From assembly GCF_042685265.1 (NCBI RefSeq), contig NZ_JBHUMX010000001.1: a stretch of 64,000 nucleotides of DNA; one strand, written 5' to 3'. Each line of letters begins with the position of its first letter. Position 1 is the stretch's first letter. A program made the translations under genes and the position numbers. Shown one piece after another: positions 50,069 through 58,454 of this stretch. This DNA comes from Oceanobacillus_B kapialis. GTDB taxonomy: Bacteria > Bacillota > Bacilli > Bacillales > Amphibacillaceae. The notes under the pieces were generated by a model. The model did not search any database. It was not told the origin of the DNA and saw only the letters and a program-made list of their open reading frames with translations.

Positions 50069-51118
50069 ATGAAAAAGAAATTAATTATAGCATTAGCAGT
50101 GCTTTTATTACTCATTTCTGGCTGTAGTACCTCCAATAACAACGAGGAATCACAGGAGCAGCCTAGCAGTTCACCGGATAAACAGGAAACACCTGTTGAT
50201 AATGAAGAAACAGAAACGGACAAAGCACAACAGGAAGAAAAGATTACTGCACCAAAGGAAACCTTACAAAAAAAAGATGAGGGAAAAAACGTAACTTCTT
50301 TACAAAACGCACTCCGGGAAATTGGCTATAAGCTGTCAGAAGACGGGGTGTACGAAGAGGCTACCACATGGGCCATAACCGACCTGCAGCTTCAGTTTGA
50401 AAAGTTACAGGCTACTGGGGTGTATAATAAAGCTACTCAGAACGTTCTAAGCTCCTTGCTTGAAGACGCTGAGACTGATTTCCAACCTGGAAAAGCATTG
50501 CCAAAGCAGGCTGAGACTACGATGACTTCACATGGCACACCTGTTTTAAGCAATCCATATGACCAGCTGGCTATCGTCAATAAAGAATTCGCTTTGCCTG
50601 CTGACTATGTGCCGGAGGATCTCGTGACACCAAACGTCCGCTTCCCGTTCACCGAAGATCTCCCTAAAAAACAAATGCGCCAAGTTGCAGCTGATCATTT
50701 AGAGGAGCTTTTTGCAACAGCAGACGAAGCAGGCCTTGATTTGTATGCACAATCTGGCTTTCGCTCCTATGACAGGCAAGATGCTATCTTCGCTAGCAAC
50801 GCTGCCGAGCATGGTGAAGAGGCAGCGAATAATTTCAGTGCACGACCTGGAGAGAGCGAGCACCAGACAGGGTTGGCAATGGATATAACAAGCCCTGAAG
50901 TCAACTTTCAATTGAACACCGATTTTGGTGAAACAGATGAAGGCAAATGGGTAGAAGAGCATGCAGCCGAATATGGTTTTATTATCCGTTATCCAAAAGG
51001 AAAAGAAACCATTACGCAATATCAATATGAGCCTTGGCATCTCCGTTATGTCGGAGAAGAAACAGCAAAGGAAATTATGAAAGAGGGCATTACGTTAGAA
51101 GAATATTTCGCAGAGTAA
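50069..51118 (+). CDS. D-alanyl-D-alanine carboxypeptidase lipoprotein (VanY-like) with peptidoglycan-binding domain
   Basis: It trims the terminal D-alanine of peptidoglycan stems at the outer membrane face. The 349-residue product has a lipobox LISGC (Cys19), a Ser/Glu-rich spacer, a peptidoglycan-binding domain type 1 (about 70-125, NVTSLQNALREIGYKLSEDG), and an M15B peptidase domain with SGFRSYDRQ, ESEHQTGLAMDI (zinc His and Asp) and EPWHLRYVG (zinc His). It differs from the CwlK-like gene at 12692, which lacks the binding domain. GGGAGAGAC precedes the ATG. Confidence 0.92.
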   Translation: MKKKLIIALAVLLLLISGCSTSNNNEESQEQPSSSPDKQETPVDNEETETDKAQQEEKITAPKETLQKKDEGKNVTSLQNALREIGYKLSEDGVYEEATTWAITDLQLQFEKLQATGVYNKATQNVLSSLLEDAETDFQPGKALPKQAETTMTSHGTPVLSNPYDQLAIVNKEFALPADYVPEDLVTPNVRFPFTEDLPKKQMRQVAADHLEELFATADEAGLDLYAQSGFRSYDRQDAIFASNAAEHGEEAANNFSARPGESEHQTGLAMDITSPEVNFQLNTDFGETDEGKWVEEHAAEYGFIIRYPKGKETITQYQYEPWHLRYVGEETAKEIMKEGITLEEYFAE

Positions 51119-51126
51119 TTTTGCAG

Positions 51127-51151
51127 CCTGTTCTTATGGAACAGGTTTTTT
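51127..51151 (+). terminator. Terminator of the VanY-like gene
   Basis: CCTGTTC and GAACAGG form a 7-bp stem with a 5-base loop, followed by TTTTTTA. Confidence 0.9.
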
Positions 51152-51241
51152 ATATGCAGAAAAAATGGCTGTCTTCTTAAGGAAAAAGTAATGATGTCGA
51201 CTTATGTAAGGACAGATGGAGGAGCTTATTAGAAAAGGCAC

Positions 51242-51775
51242 TTAACTAATGTCCGCTGCCCTTTCTCTTTCCACCTGATCTATCTGTCTGTCCAATTGGC
51301 GAATTCTTTCCAACGCAGCATCCTCATCTACTTTTTTGTAATGATGATTGCCGCCAGCTTCTTCATCGGCTTCATCAGCCATATTTACGACCTGTTGTAA
51401 TGGTTTCAGCTGAAGATCGCCTTCTGGTAGATAGGAGTCTGTATGGAGTAAAATCGCTACCGCTATTTCTTTTGCCGCCATCCGATCTTCCCCAATTCTA
51501 ATCAGCAATTTATGCGCCCGGCTTGCACCTTTTATCGCATGGATATCATTTTCCTTGTAAAGATCATAATCCCACTCTCCATCTCGATACCATGTGTAAT
51601 GCCCTACATCGTGTAACAGCGCGGCCTTTGTGGCATGATCTGTATTGACATTGTATTTTTTGGCAAACCTAAAGGCATATTCTGCGACAGAGATCGCATG
51701 TGCCACGCCTGAACGTTTTAAATACTTTTGGGTAATGGGATGGTTAAATACTTCTTCCAAAGTTACTTTTCTCAT
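51242..51775 (-). CDS. HD-domain phosphohydrolase
   Basis: This is a metal-dependent phosphohydrolase of unknown substrate. The 177-residue product has the HD set GVAHAISVAEYA (His26), ALLHDVGHYTW (His55, Asp56), ILLHTDSYL and a downstream aspartate in NMADEADEE. It is a different subgroup from the RelA/SpoT-like protein at 37323: it lacks the HDxxxED pattern. It stands alone, divergent from the fru operon. Confidence 0.83.
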   Translation of the reverse strand: MRKVTLEEVFNHPITQKYLKRSGVAHAISVAEYAFRFAKKYNVNTDHATKAALLHDVGHYTWYRDGEWDYDLYKENDIHAIKGASRAHKLLIRIGEDRMAAKEIAVAILLHTDSYLPEGDLQLKPLQQVVNMADEADEEAGGNHHYKKVDEDAALERIRQLDRQIDQVERERAADIS

Positions 51776-51918
51776 AGCTCTCGCTCCTTCCTTAAAAATA
51801 TTTTTATGAATATAGCATTATTTCCGTGTATTTGCAATAGATTATTTACCTACTTTTCGCCATTTTAAACACCGTTTCCGCAAAATGATTACTTTTGAGT
51901 GTTTTTGATTGTTTGTGG

Positions 51919-51947
51919 TTGATTTTTGCAATCGTTTACTTTATAAT
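51919..51947 (+). promoter_or_regulatory. fru operon promoter with an internal cre (CcpA) site
   Basis: TTGATT (51919-51924) and TATAAT (51942-51947) are 17 bases apart. The spacer contains TTGCAATCGTTTACT (51926-51940), which fits the cre consensus WTGNAANCGNWNNCW at every fixed base, so CcpA should repress here. Repeated TGATT-type motifs just upstream (about 51880-51925) could bind FruR. Confidence 0.75.
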
Positions 51948-51979
51948 TTGAATGACTCAAACGTAATGGAGTGATTCAT

Positions 51980-52732
51980 ATGTTAACCATGGAAAGACAA
52001 TCCATTATCGTAGACCTTCTAAAAGAAAAGCAGACGGTTACCATACAGGATATGATTGAAGCTACAGAGGCTTCGGAATCAACCATTCGCCGTGATTTAA
52101 CGGAAATGGAGAAGAAAAAGTTACTAAAAAGAATTCATGGTGGCGCAACATGGACGGAACAAAAGATCCGGGAAATGAGCATTTTAGAAAAATCAACCAA
52201 AAACCTTCAAGATAAAAAACGAATTGCCCAATACGCTGCCTCACTAGTCGAAGAAGGAGATTGTGTTTTTCTTGATGCAGGTACAACCACCTACCAAATG
52301 ATTCCTTATTTAAAACATAAAGATGTAGTGGTCGTCACGAACGGTCTTAACCTGGTTGAGCGTTTAATGGAACATAAAATCACTGCATATTTAACAGGTG
52401 GCAAAATGAAGGCCAAAACAAGTGCGGTTGTTGGGACACAGACAATTAATTCAATTAAGAGTTATCGCTTTGATAAATGCTTTCTTGGCGTAAACGGCTT
52501 CGACATAACATACGGCTATACAACACCGGACCCAGAGGAAGCTAGCATTAAGCAGACTGCACGAAGCTACGCACTAAAAGCATACGCGCTGGCTGATCCT
52601 TCTAAGGCAGGTAAGTTTAACTTTGCAAAAATTTGCGAGCTAAATGAAGCTACCTTAATTACAGGCTCCTTGCCTAAAGAAATACTACAAAAACTAGACG
52701 CAATGAAAACTATAGAGGTGATTCAAACATGA
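51980..52732 (+). CDS. fruR: DeoR-family regulator of fructose utilisation
   Basis: FruR represses the fru operon until fructose 1-phosphate accumulates. The 250-residue product has a DeoR-type N-terminal helix-turn-helix (VTIQDMIEATEASESTIRRD, about 20-39) and a C-terminal sugar-phosphate sensor with VFLDAGTTTYQMIPYL, VVTNGLNLVERL, YLTGGKMKAKTSAVVG and LADPSKAGK. I chose ATG 51980, eight bases after GGAG. It overlaps fruK by four bases (ATGA), the usual fruRKA order. Confidence 0.93.
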   Translation: MLTMERQSIIVDLLKEKQTVTIQDMIEATEASESTIRRDLTEMEKKKLLKRIHGGATWTEQKIREMSILEKSTKNLQDKKRIAQYAASLVEEGDCVFLDAGTTTYQMIPYLKHKDVVVVTNGLNLVERLMEHKITAYLTGGKMKAKTSAVVGTQTINSIKSYRFDKCFLGVNGFDITYGYTTPDPEEASIKQTARSYALKAYALADPSKAGKFNFAKICELNEATLITGSLPKEILQKLDAMKTIEVIQT

Positions 52733-53649
52733 TCTACACTTGCACCATGACACCGTCGATTGATTACACAACCTATCTCCCTTCTTTTCGAGGCGGAGAA
52801 CTAAATCGAACAAATGAAGTTTATTACTACCCTGGAGGAAAAGGGATTAACGTTTCACGTGTCCTTCAACGACTAGGAGTCGAGACAACGGCTACCGGTT
52901 TTATCGGTGGGTTTACTGGAGAATATGTAAAGGACTTTCTTAAACAGGAAGGCGTCCAAACAGACTTCATCGAGACAAATGACATTACCCGGATTAATGT
53001 GAAAATTAAAGCCGACCAAGAGTCAGAGTTAAATGGACCTGGCCCCGACATAAATGAAGCCCAGCTCGCACAATTAACTGCTAAGCTTAACTCTCTTACA
53101 AGTAAAGACTGGTTTGTCCTGGCTGGAAGCCTGCCAAAATCCATCAGCATGGAAACGTACCGTGAGATGTTGGCAACATGCCGGGAAAATGGTGTACCTT
53201 TCGCGCTCGATACCTCAGGGCCTGCCCTAAAAGAGCTGTTACAAGAAAAACCCTTTTTAATCAAACCTAATGAGCATGAGCTTGGTGAACTTTTCGATGT
53301 CACCATAAACACCAAGGAAGAAGCAATCGTGTATGCGAAAAACCTTGTCGAAAGCGGTATTCAGCATGTGATTGTGTCCATGGGCGGAGCGGGTGCCATT
53401 TTGGTAAGTAAGGATCACGTATTAGCCGCTACGGCACCTAAAGGGCAAGCAGTCAATACAGTTGGCGCAGGAGACTCACTTGTTTCCGGCTTCCTGGCTG
53501 CTTTTGCAAAAGACAACGACCCAGTTGCTGCCTTTAAATACAGCGTGGCAACAGGAAGTGCCACCGCTTTTACCACAGATTTATGTGAAAAAGCAGACGT
53601 AGAACAACTGGTAGATAAAGTTAAAATAGAAACACTGGAATGGAAGTGA
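52729..53649 (+). CDS. fruK: 1-phosphofructokinase
   Basis: It phosphorylates fructose 1-phosphate to fructose 1,6-bisphosphate. The 306-residue PfkB-family product has the substrate-binding YPGGKGINVSRVLQRLG (about residues 35-51), LAGSLPKSIS, KPNEHELGELF and the ATP/anion-hole motif NTVGAGDSLVSGFLAAF. It lies between fruR and fruA with overlaps on both sides. Tagatose 6-phosphate kinases are close relatives, but the operon context settles the call. Confidence 0.95.
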   Translation: MIYTCTMTPSIDYTTYLPSFRGGELNRTNEVYYYPGGKGINVSRVLQRLGVETTATGFIGGFTGEYVKDFLKQEGVQTDFIETNDITRINVKIKADQESELNGPGPDINEAQLAQLTAKLNSLTSKDWFVLAGSLPKSISMETYREMLATCRENGVPFALDTSGPALKELLQEKPFLIKPNEHELGELFDVTINTKEEAIVYAKNLVESGIQHVIVSMGGAGAILVSKDHVLAATAPKGQAVNTVGAGDSLVSGFLAAFAKDNDPVAAFKYSVATGSATAFTTDLCEKADVEQLVDKVKIETLEWK

Positions 53650-53654
53650 CGAAC

Positions 53655-55553
53655 ATGAAAATAACAGAGCTACTAAAACAAGAAACTATCATTCTTGATC
53701 TGCAGGCAAAAACGAAAGAAAATGTCTTAACAGAGCTTATTGACCAGCTTGATCGTGCTGGAAAATTGGCTGACAAACAAAAATTCACTGAAGGAATTCT
53801 TGGTAGAGAAGAACAGAGCACAACAGGTATTGGAGAAGGTATTGCTATCCCTCATGCTAAATCGGCAGCTGTGAAAGTACCATCTATTGCCTTCGGACGA
53901 TCCACAGAAGGAATTGATTATGATTCACTGGATGGTCAGCCTGCTCATCTTTTCTTTATGATTGCAGCAAGTGATGGGGCAAACAACGCTCACTTAGAAG
54001 CACTTTCTCGCTTATCTACTTTCTTAATGGATGAAAAATTCCGTGGCAAAATCTACGATGCTACTTCAGTGGAACAAATACTGGAGGCAGTTAACCAAAA
54101 GGAAGCAGAGCTTGAAGAACCGGAGCAACCTATTACTGAAGCTCCTGCAGACTCTAAAAAAATTCTTGCTGTAACGGCTTGCCCTACCGGAATTGCCCAT
54201 ACGTATATGGCGGCTGAAAAGCTAAATGAAACAGCAAAAGAGATGGGCATTAACATTAAAGTAGAAACAAATGGTTCGAGTGGTGTCAAAAACCGCTTAA
54301 CAGATCAAGAAATAGAAGAAGCGGACGCAATCATTGTTGCCGCTGATACAAAAGTGGAAATGGCTCGTTTTAACGGAAAACATGTGATTCAGACACCTGT
54401 TGGAAAAGCCCTACATGAATCTGAAAGCTTACTTACAAGAGCTGCGAAACAAGATGCTCCCGTATATAAACATGAGGGCGGAAAAGATGAATCGTCCGAA
54501 AAAGGTGGGAAAAGCGGATTCTATAAACACCTTATGAATGGTGTATCCAATATGCTTCCATTCGTAGTTGGTGGAGGGATCTTGATTGCCCTTTCCTTCT
54601 TCTGGGGCGTGGAGTCAAGTGACCCAACTAGTGATGAATATAATGCATTTGCTGCGATGTTAAATGCAATTGGCGGTGACAAAGCATTCTTCTTGATGGT
54701 GCCAGTACTTGCCGGATTTATCGCGTCAAGTATAGCTGAGCGTCCGGGATTTGCTCCAGGTATGGTCGGCGGTCTAATTGCAGTCACGGTATCAGGAGCT
54801 GAGGGTGCTGATGGAGGCTCTGGTTTCCTCGGTGGACTGATCGCTGGTTTCCTTGCAGGTTATGTAACACTATTTGTTAAAAAGGCATTCTCCAAATTGC
54901 CTGATGCTTTAGAAGGCTTGAAACCTGTTCTATTCTTCCCGTTATTCAGTATTGCAATAACTGGGATCATTATGATGTTGATCAATCCGCCACTTACCCA
55001 GGTCTACACTGGTATATCTTCCTTCCTAGAGGGAATGGGTGGAACAAACCAAGTGCTCGTCGGTATTATATTAGGCGCGATGATGGGCTTTGACCTTGGT
55101 GGCCCAATTAATAAAGCTGCCTATACATTTGGTATTGCCATGCTTGATGCTGGTAACTATTCATTTATCGCAACCGTAATGGCAGCAGGTATGGTTCCTC
55201 CACTAGGAATGGCGATTGCCACTACGTTGTTTAAAAACAAATTTACGAAGCAAGAACGAGAAGCTGGTAAGACTGCATACGTGTTAGGCGCCTGCTTTAT
55301 TACAGAAGGTGTGATACCATTTGCAGCTGCTGACCCAGCTCGTGTTATTCCATCAGTAATGGCTGGTGGAGCGGTAACTGGTGCTTTAACGATGCTCTTT
55401 GATATCGGACTTCGCGCTCCACACGGAGGAGTATTCGTAATCGGGCTAGTTGAAGGCGGACTTGCAAAAGGATTACTTTACTTACTTGCGATTGTAGTTG
55501 GTGCTGTAGTGGCTGCATTGGTTGCAGGTGTGTTGAAGAAAAGAATAGCTTAA
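53655..55553 (+). CDS. fruA: PTS fructose transporter, EIIABC
   Basis: It takes up fructose and phosphorylates it to fructose 1-phosphate. The 632-residue protein has EIIA (about 1-145, phospho-His67 in GIAIPHAKS), EIIB (about 168-265, phospho-Cys176 in VTACPTGIAHTYMAAEKL), then EIIC (from about 290, LMNGVSNMLPFVVGGGIL, AMMGFDLGGPINKAAYTFG). All three parts are complete. I chose ATG 53655, preceded by GGAAGTGA and just after the fruK stop. A repeat element and a terminator follow. Confidence 0.96.
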   Translation: MKITELLKQETIILDLQAKTKENVLTELIDQLDRAGKLADKQKFTEGILGREEQSTTGIGEGIAIPHAKSAAVKVPSIAFGRSTEGIDYDSLDGQPAHLFFMIAASDGANNAHLEALSRLSTFLMDEKFRGKIYDATSVEQILEAVNQKEAELEEPEQPITEAPADSKKILAVTACPTGIAHTYMAAEKLNETAKEMGINIKVETNGSSGVKNRLTDQEIEEADAIIVAADTKVEMARFNGKHVIQTPVGKALHESESLLTRAAKQDAPVYKHEGGKDESSEKGGKSGFYKHLMNGVSNMLPFVVGGGILIALSFFWGVESSDPTSDEYNAFAAMLNAIGGDKAFFLMVPVLAGFIASSIAERPGFAPGMVGGLIAVTVSGAEGADGGSGFLGGLIAGFLAGYVTLFVKKAFSKLPDALEGLKPVLFFPLFSIAITGIIMMLINPPLTQVYTGISSFLEGMGGTNQVLVGIILGAMMGFDLGGPINKAAYTFGIAMLDAGNYSFIATVMAAGMVPPLGMAIATTLFKNKFTKQEREAGKTAYVLGACFITEGVIPFAAADPARVIPSVMAGGAVTGALTMLFDIGLRAPHGGVFVIGLVEGGLAKGLLYLLAIVVGAVVAALVAGVLKKRIA

Positions 55554-55604
55554 ACGCTCTTCTTTCGGTGTGAACATTGAAGCAAAATCGCATAAGTATC
55601 TGCG

Positions 55605-55745
55605 CTTAATTGCGCTACGGAAACTACTACGCTTTCCGTGTGCACGGCCTTAGAATCCTCAGAAACAAAGGACGCTTCTTCCGGGTTCCTCGGACTCGTG
55701 CTATTCCCACAGGAGTCTCCGCATTTTCCTCCGCTAAAGCGTGGT
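55605..55745 (+). repeat. Dispersed repeat, family C, copy 1
   Basis: It shares with 57830-57956 the blocks CGCTTTCCGTG.GCACGGCC, TCCTC, TCCTCGGACTCGTGCT, TTCCCacaGGAGTCTCCG and GCTAAA. It is GC-richer than its surroundings, contains no open frame with a ribosome site, and lies between fruA and its terminator. Confidence 0.8.
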
Positions 55746-55769
55746 TTAAACTAAATAACAAGTAATTTC

Positions 55770-55817
55770 CGGACGTACTGAGACTATTCAACCATAATCC
55801 AAGTACGTCCGTTTTTT
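55770..55817 (+). terminator. fru operon terminator
   Basis: CGGACGTACT and AGTACGTCCG form a 10-bp perfect stem with a 22-base loop, followed by TTTTTTC. Confidence 0.85.
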
Positions 55818-55922
55818 CTTTTATCACAGCCTCTTTCTATGTCGTCCCTTATTTTTTTGCATAGTCAATAAGAAACTTATTTCCTGATTACATACAATCT
55901 CTTTTGTTATAATTTTCTTTCC

Positions 55923-56960
55923 CTACTCATACGTAATTTTCATATCTCCATACTTGATCCAACCTTTTTTCCGAAGCAATTCAGAGACAAATAGGCTGAT
56001 TAGTGCTGGGGCAATAAAATGTAGTAACAAAACACTCCAAAGAACAGTGGCGGTAAAGCCCATTGATTCGAATGTCATGATCTGCCCAACTAAGCCGCTT
56101 GTACCCATTCCAGCACCAGATGCATTGTTGGTTAGCTCCAGCCAAACAGTTGCGACAGGAGCCAAGATAATGGCGGCAATTGTAGGTGGCAGAAGAATTA
56201 TGGGCTTCCTGATAATATTCGCTACCTGTAGCATGGAGGTTCCTATTCCTTGTGCAATAAACCCGCCGAAGCCATTTTCTCTATAGCTCGCTGTTGCAAA
56301 GCCAATCATGTGGGCGGCACACCCAATTGTGGCTGCCCCTGCTGCTAACCCGTCTAAGGAAAGCATTATGGCGATAGCCGCAGAAGATATTGGCGCAGTT
56401 AAAGCAAAACCCATCAAAACCGCCACCAAGATACCCATGATAAAAGGCTGCTGTGTCGTTGCCCAGTTAATTACTTCGCCAAAGCCAATCATAAATGTGT
56501 TTATTGGTGGGCCGATAAACGATCCGACAAGAAAGCCTGAAAGAATTGTTACAAAAGGGGTTACGATGATATCCACCCTTGTCTCTTTATAAACAACCTT
56601 CCCTACCTCTGTAGCTAATAATGCCGCAACATAACTTCCTGCCGGGCCTCCAAGCTCTGCACCATAAGCTCCTGCAAACAACACAGAAAATAAAACGAGC
56701 GGTGGAGCCTTAAGTCCATACGCAATGGCAACCCCTATTGCCCCACCCATAATTTTCGTATCCATGGCAAAGCTGCCCATCTCTACCATTGATGCACCAA
56801 TACCTGGTGCAAACCCACTAACAAGTTCTTCACCCAAGGTTTTAATAATTAATCCTATAATTAAAGATGCAAATAAACCTAACGCCATATAGCTTAAAGC
56901 AGTTATGAGGTATTCCTTAATTGATAGTGAAACCCCTTTTCTCGCTAAGAAACTTTTCAT
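55923..56960 (-). CDS. PTS EIIC-like membrane protein (PTS_EIIC_2 family)
   Basis: The 345-residue product has about eight to ten membrane segments with many glycines (IGGAIGVAIAYG-like stretches, GGPAGSYVAALLATEVGK, ALTAPISSAAIAIMLSLDGL). This matches the stand-alone EIIC-like group annotated as PTS_EIIC_2. No EIIA or EIIB gene is adjacent and there is no phosphorylation site in the protein, so PTS-coupled transport is doubtful; it may be a transporter without phosphorylation. GAGGGGTG precedes the ATG. Confidence 0.8.
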   Translation of the reverse strand: MKSFLARKGVSLSIKEYLITALSYMALGLFASLIIGLIIKTLGEELVSGFAPGIGASMVEMGSFAMDTKIMGGAIGVAIAYGLKAPPLVLFSVLFAGAYGAELGGPAGSYVAALLATEVGKVVYKETRVDIIVTPFVTILSGFLVGSFIGPPINTFMIGFGEVINWATTQQPFIMGILVAVLMGFALTAPISSAAIAIMLSLDGLAAGAATIGCAAHMIGFATASYRENGFGGFIAQGIGTSMLQVANIIRKPIILLPPTIAAIILAPVATVWLELTNNASGAGMGTSGLVGQIMTFESMGFTATVLWSVLLLHFIAPALISLFVSELLRKKGWIKYGDMKITYE

Positions 56961-57170
56961 TCCTACACCCCTCTAAAATTGTGAAACATATCACATAAAA
57001 TGAACTAGAAAGCCCTTTCTTCTTTCTTATTATCATGGGAGACTGACTATTTTTCAAGTCTTAATTTCTCCTCCTCCCAAAAGAGGTGCAGTTGCTTTTC
57101 CTATTTTTATCCGATACAATTAAATGAAAACTATTATCAATTGCACGCAAATAGAATCAGGAGGCATATT

Positions 57171-57731
57171 ATGGATTCGACAGATAATAAAACCGCTCTA
57201 GCAAAAGCGATTCGGGAGCGCCGTTCCGTGAAAAAAGGTTATAATGATAAACCTGTAACAGAAGAAGTTATTTTGGATTTACTAGAAGATGCAGTTTGGG
57301 CTCCAACTCATGGAATGCGTCAGCCATGGCGTTTTATCTTTGTAGGACCTGAAAAGCTTGGAAGCTTCGCTAAGAAAGTAGCTTCTACCTACCCTGAAGA
57401 AAGACAGCAAAATCGTGAAGATTACCTCAACGAGCCAAATGCCATACTTGTTGTCGTAATGGACGAGCCTGAAATACCAAAGCAATGGGAAGAAAATTAT
57501 GGTGCTGTAGCGTCCATGATCCAAAATTTCTGGCTGCTTGCATGGGAAAAACAGCTCGGTGCCGTCTGGAAAACTAACCCTCACATTTATGACCCGAAAG
57601 TTAAAGAAATACTGAATGTAGCTGAAGAGGAAAAGATTGTTGGGTTCCTTCATTTAGGTTATTTCGATGAACAACCTGCTGAAAAAGAGCGCATGCCTGT
57701 TGCTTATAAATTTAGCCGTTTTGAAGGTTAA
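57171..57731 (+). CDS. Nitroreductase-family protein
   Basis: This is an FMN-dependent oxidoreductase, 186 residues, of unknown substrate. It shows the family start AIRERRSVKKGYNDKPV with the phosphate-binding Arg-Arg-Ser, APTHGMRQPWRFIFV, and the C-terminal GFLHLGYFDE. It resembles B. subtilis YfhC-type nitroreductases. I chose ATG 57171 because AGGAGG lies six bases upstream. It is followed by the inverted-repeat-bounded element at 57768. Confidence 0.88.
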   Translation: MDSTDNKTALAKAIRERRSVKKGYNDKPVTEEVILDLLEDAVWAPTHGMRQPWRFIFVGPEKLGSFAKKVASTYPEERQQNREDYLNEPNAILVVVMDEPEIPKQWEENYGAVASMIQNFWLLAWEKQLGAVWKTNPHIYDPKVKEILNVAEEEKIVGFLHLGYFDEQPAEKERMPVAYKFSRFEG

Positions 57732-57767
57732 ATACTCTAGGCAACGCATTTAATATTTCATAAGAAC

Positions 57768-58044
57768 AATGAGGCTGGGACATAACTAAGTCATCTATAC
57801 TAAAATACGAATAATAAGCATTAGCACCACTTCGGCAGAACACTCCGCTTTCCACGGGCACGGCCTCAGCCTCCTCGTGGAAAGGCACCACTGCGGGGTC
57901 TTCGGACTCGTGCTGTTCCCGTTGGAGTCTACGTGTTCTGCCTACGCTAAAATGAGAAAACTCTAACTAGGCAACCTTTTGTTAAGGAATTGCATGATAG
58001 TTCGTGCTTTCATATATTTAGAGAACTTTTGTCCCAGCCTCATT
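57768..58044. repeat. 15-bp terminal inverted repeat enclosing a 277-bp segment
   Basis: AATGAGGCTGGGACA (57768-57782) and TGTCCCAGCCTCATT (58030-58044) are exact reverse complements. The enclosed segment carries family C repeat copy 2. GAGGCTGGGACA-type inverted repeats are, to my recollection, common between genes of many Firmicutes. Confidence 0.85.
57830..57956 (+). repeat. Dispersed repeat, family C, copy 2
   Basis: It contains CCGCTTTCCACGGGCACGGC, CTCAGCCTCCTCG, GGGGTCTTCGGACTCGTGCT, TTCCCGTTGGAGTCT and CTACGCTAAA, matching copy 1 at 55605-55745 in the same orientation and order. GTGGAAAG can pair with CTTTCCAC inside it. Confidence 0.85.
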
Positions 58045-58059
58045 TAACTGATCTTTCAT

Positions 58060-58440
58060 TTGGTGGTGATTAACATAATCGCTCTCTTATTCGTTTGTTT
58101 AGTTGGGTCTTCTATACTCTCAAGTCTATTTTACTTTCTATTTTTGTATACGTATTTTAGCTTTTTAGCATTTATCATTGTTTCTATCATTTATTTTTTA
58201 TGTTATCTATTTTTTGCTGTACCAGTTCAGTTATGGTTACGGAGAAGGCCTAAACGATTTTCTGTTAAACATCTTTTGACTTACTTTTCAGCCGCCTTCT
58301 TCGTAATAGTAATATTATTCTTAATGCATGATAACCCTGATTTTGCTTCAGCATTTTTATTATCTTCTTATCATGCTTTTGTTTTTTGGTTACTGGATTC
58401 GATTATTTTGAAGGATAAGATGCTAAACATACCTTCTTAG
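58060..58440 (+). CDS. UPF0715-like hydrophobic membrane protein
   Basis: The product is about 126 residues, almost entirely hydrophobic, with about four membrane segments and a basic turn VQLWLRRRPKRFSVKHLLTY. The last stretch HAFVFWLLDSIILK recalls the UPF0715 family of Bacillus membrane proteins, function unknown. The start is uncertain: GTG 58060 and 58063 lie inside GGTGGTGATT, which itself looks like the ribosome site, and no ATG is available until far inside. It starts only 16 bases after the inverted-repeat element. Confidence 0.6.
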   Translation: MVVINIIALLFVCLVGSSILSSLFYFLFLYTYFSFLAFIIVSIIYFLCYLFFAVPVQLWLRRRPKRFSVKHLLTYFSAAFFVIVILFLMHDNPDFASAFLLSSYHAFVFWLLDSIILKDKMLNIPS

Positions 58441-58454
58441 GTTTCTTATCTTTG

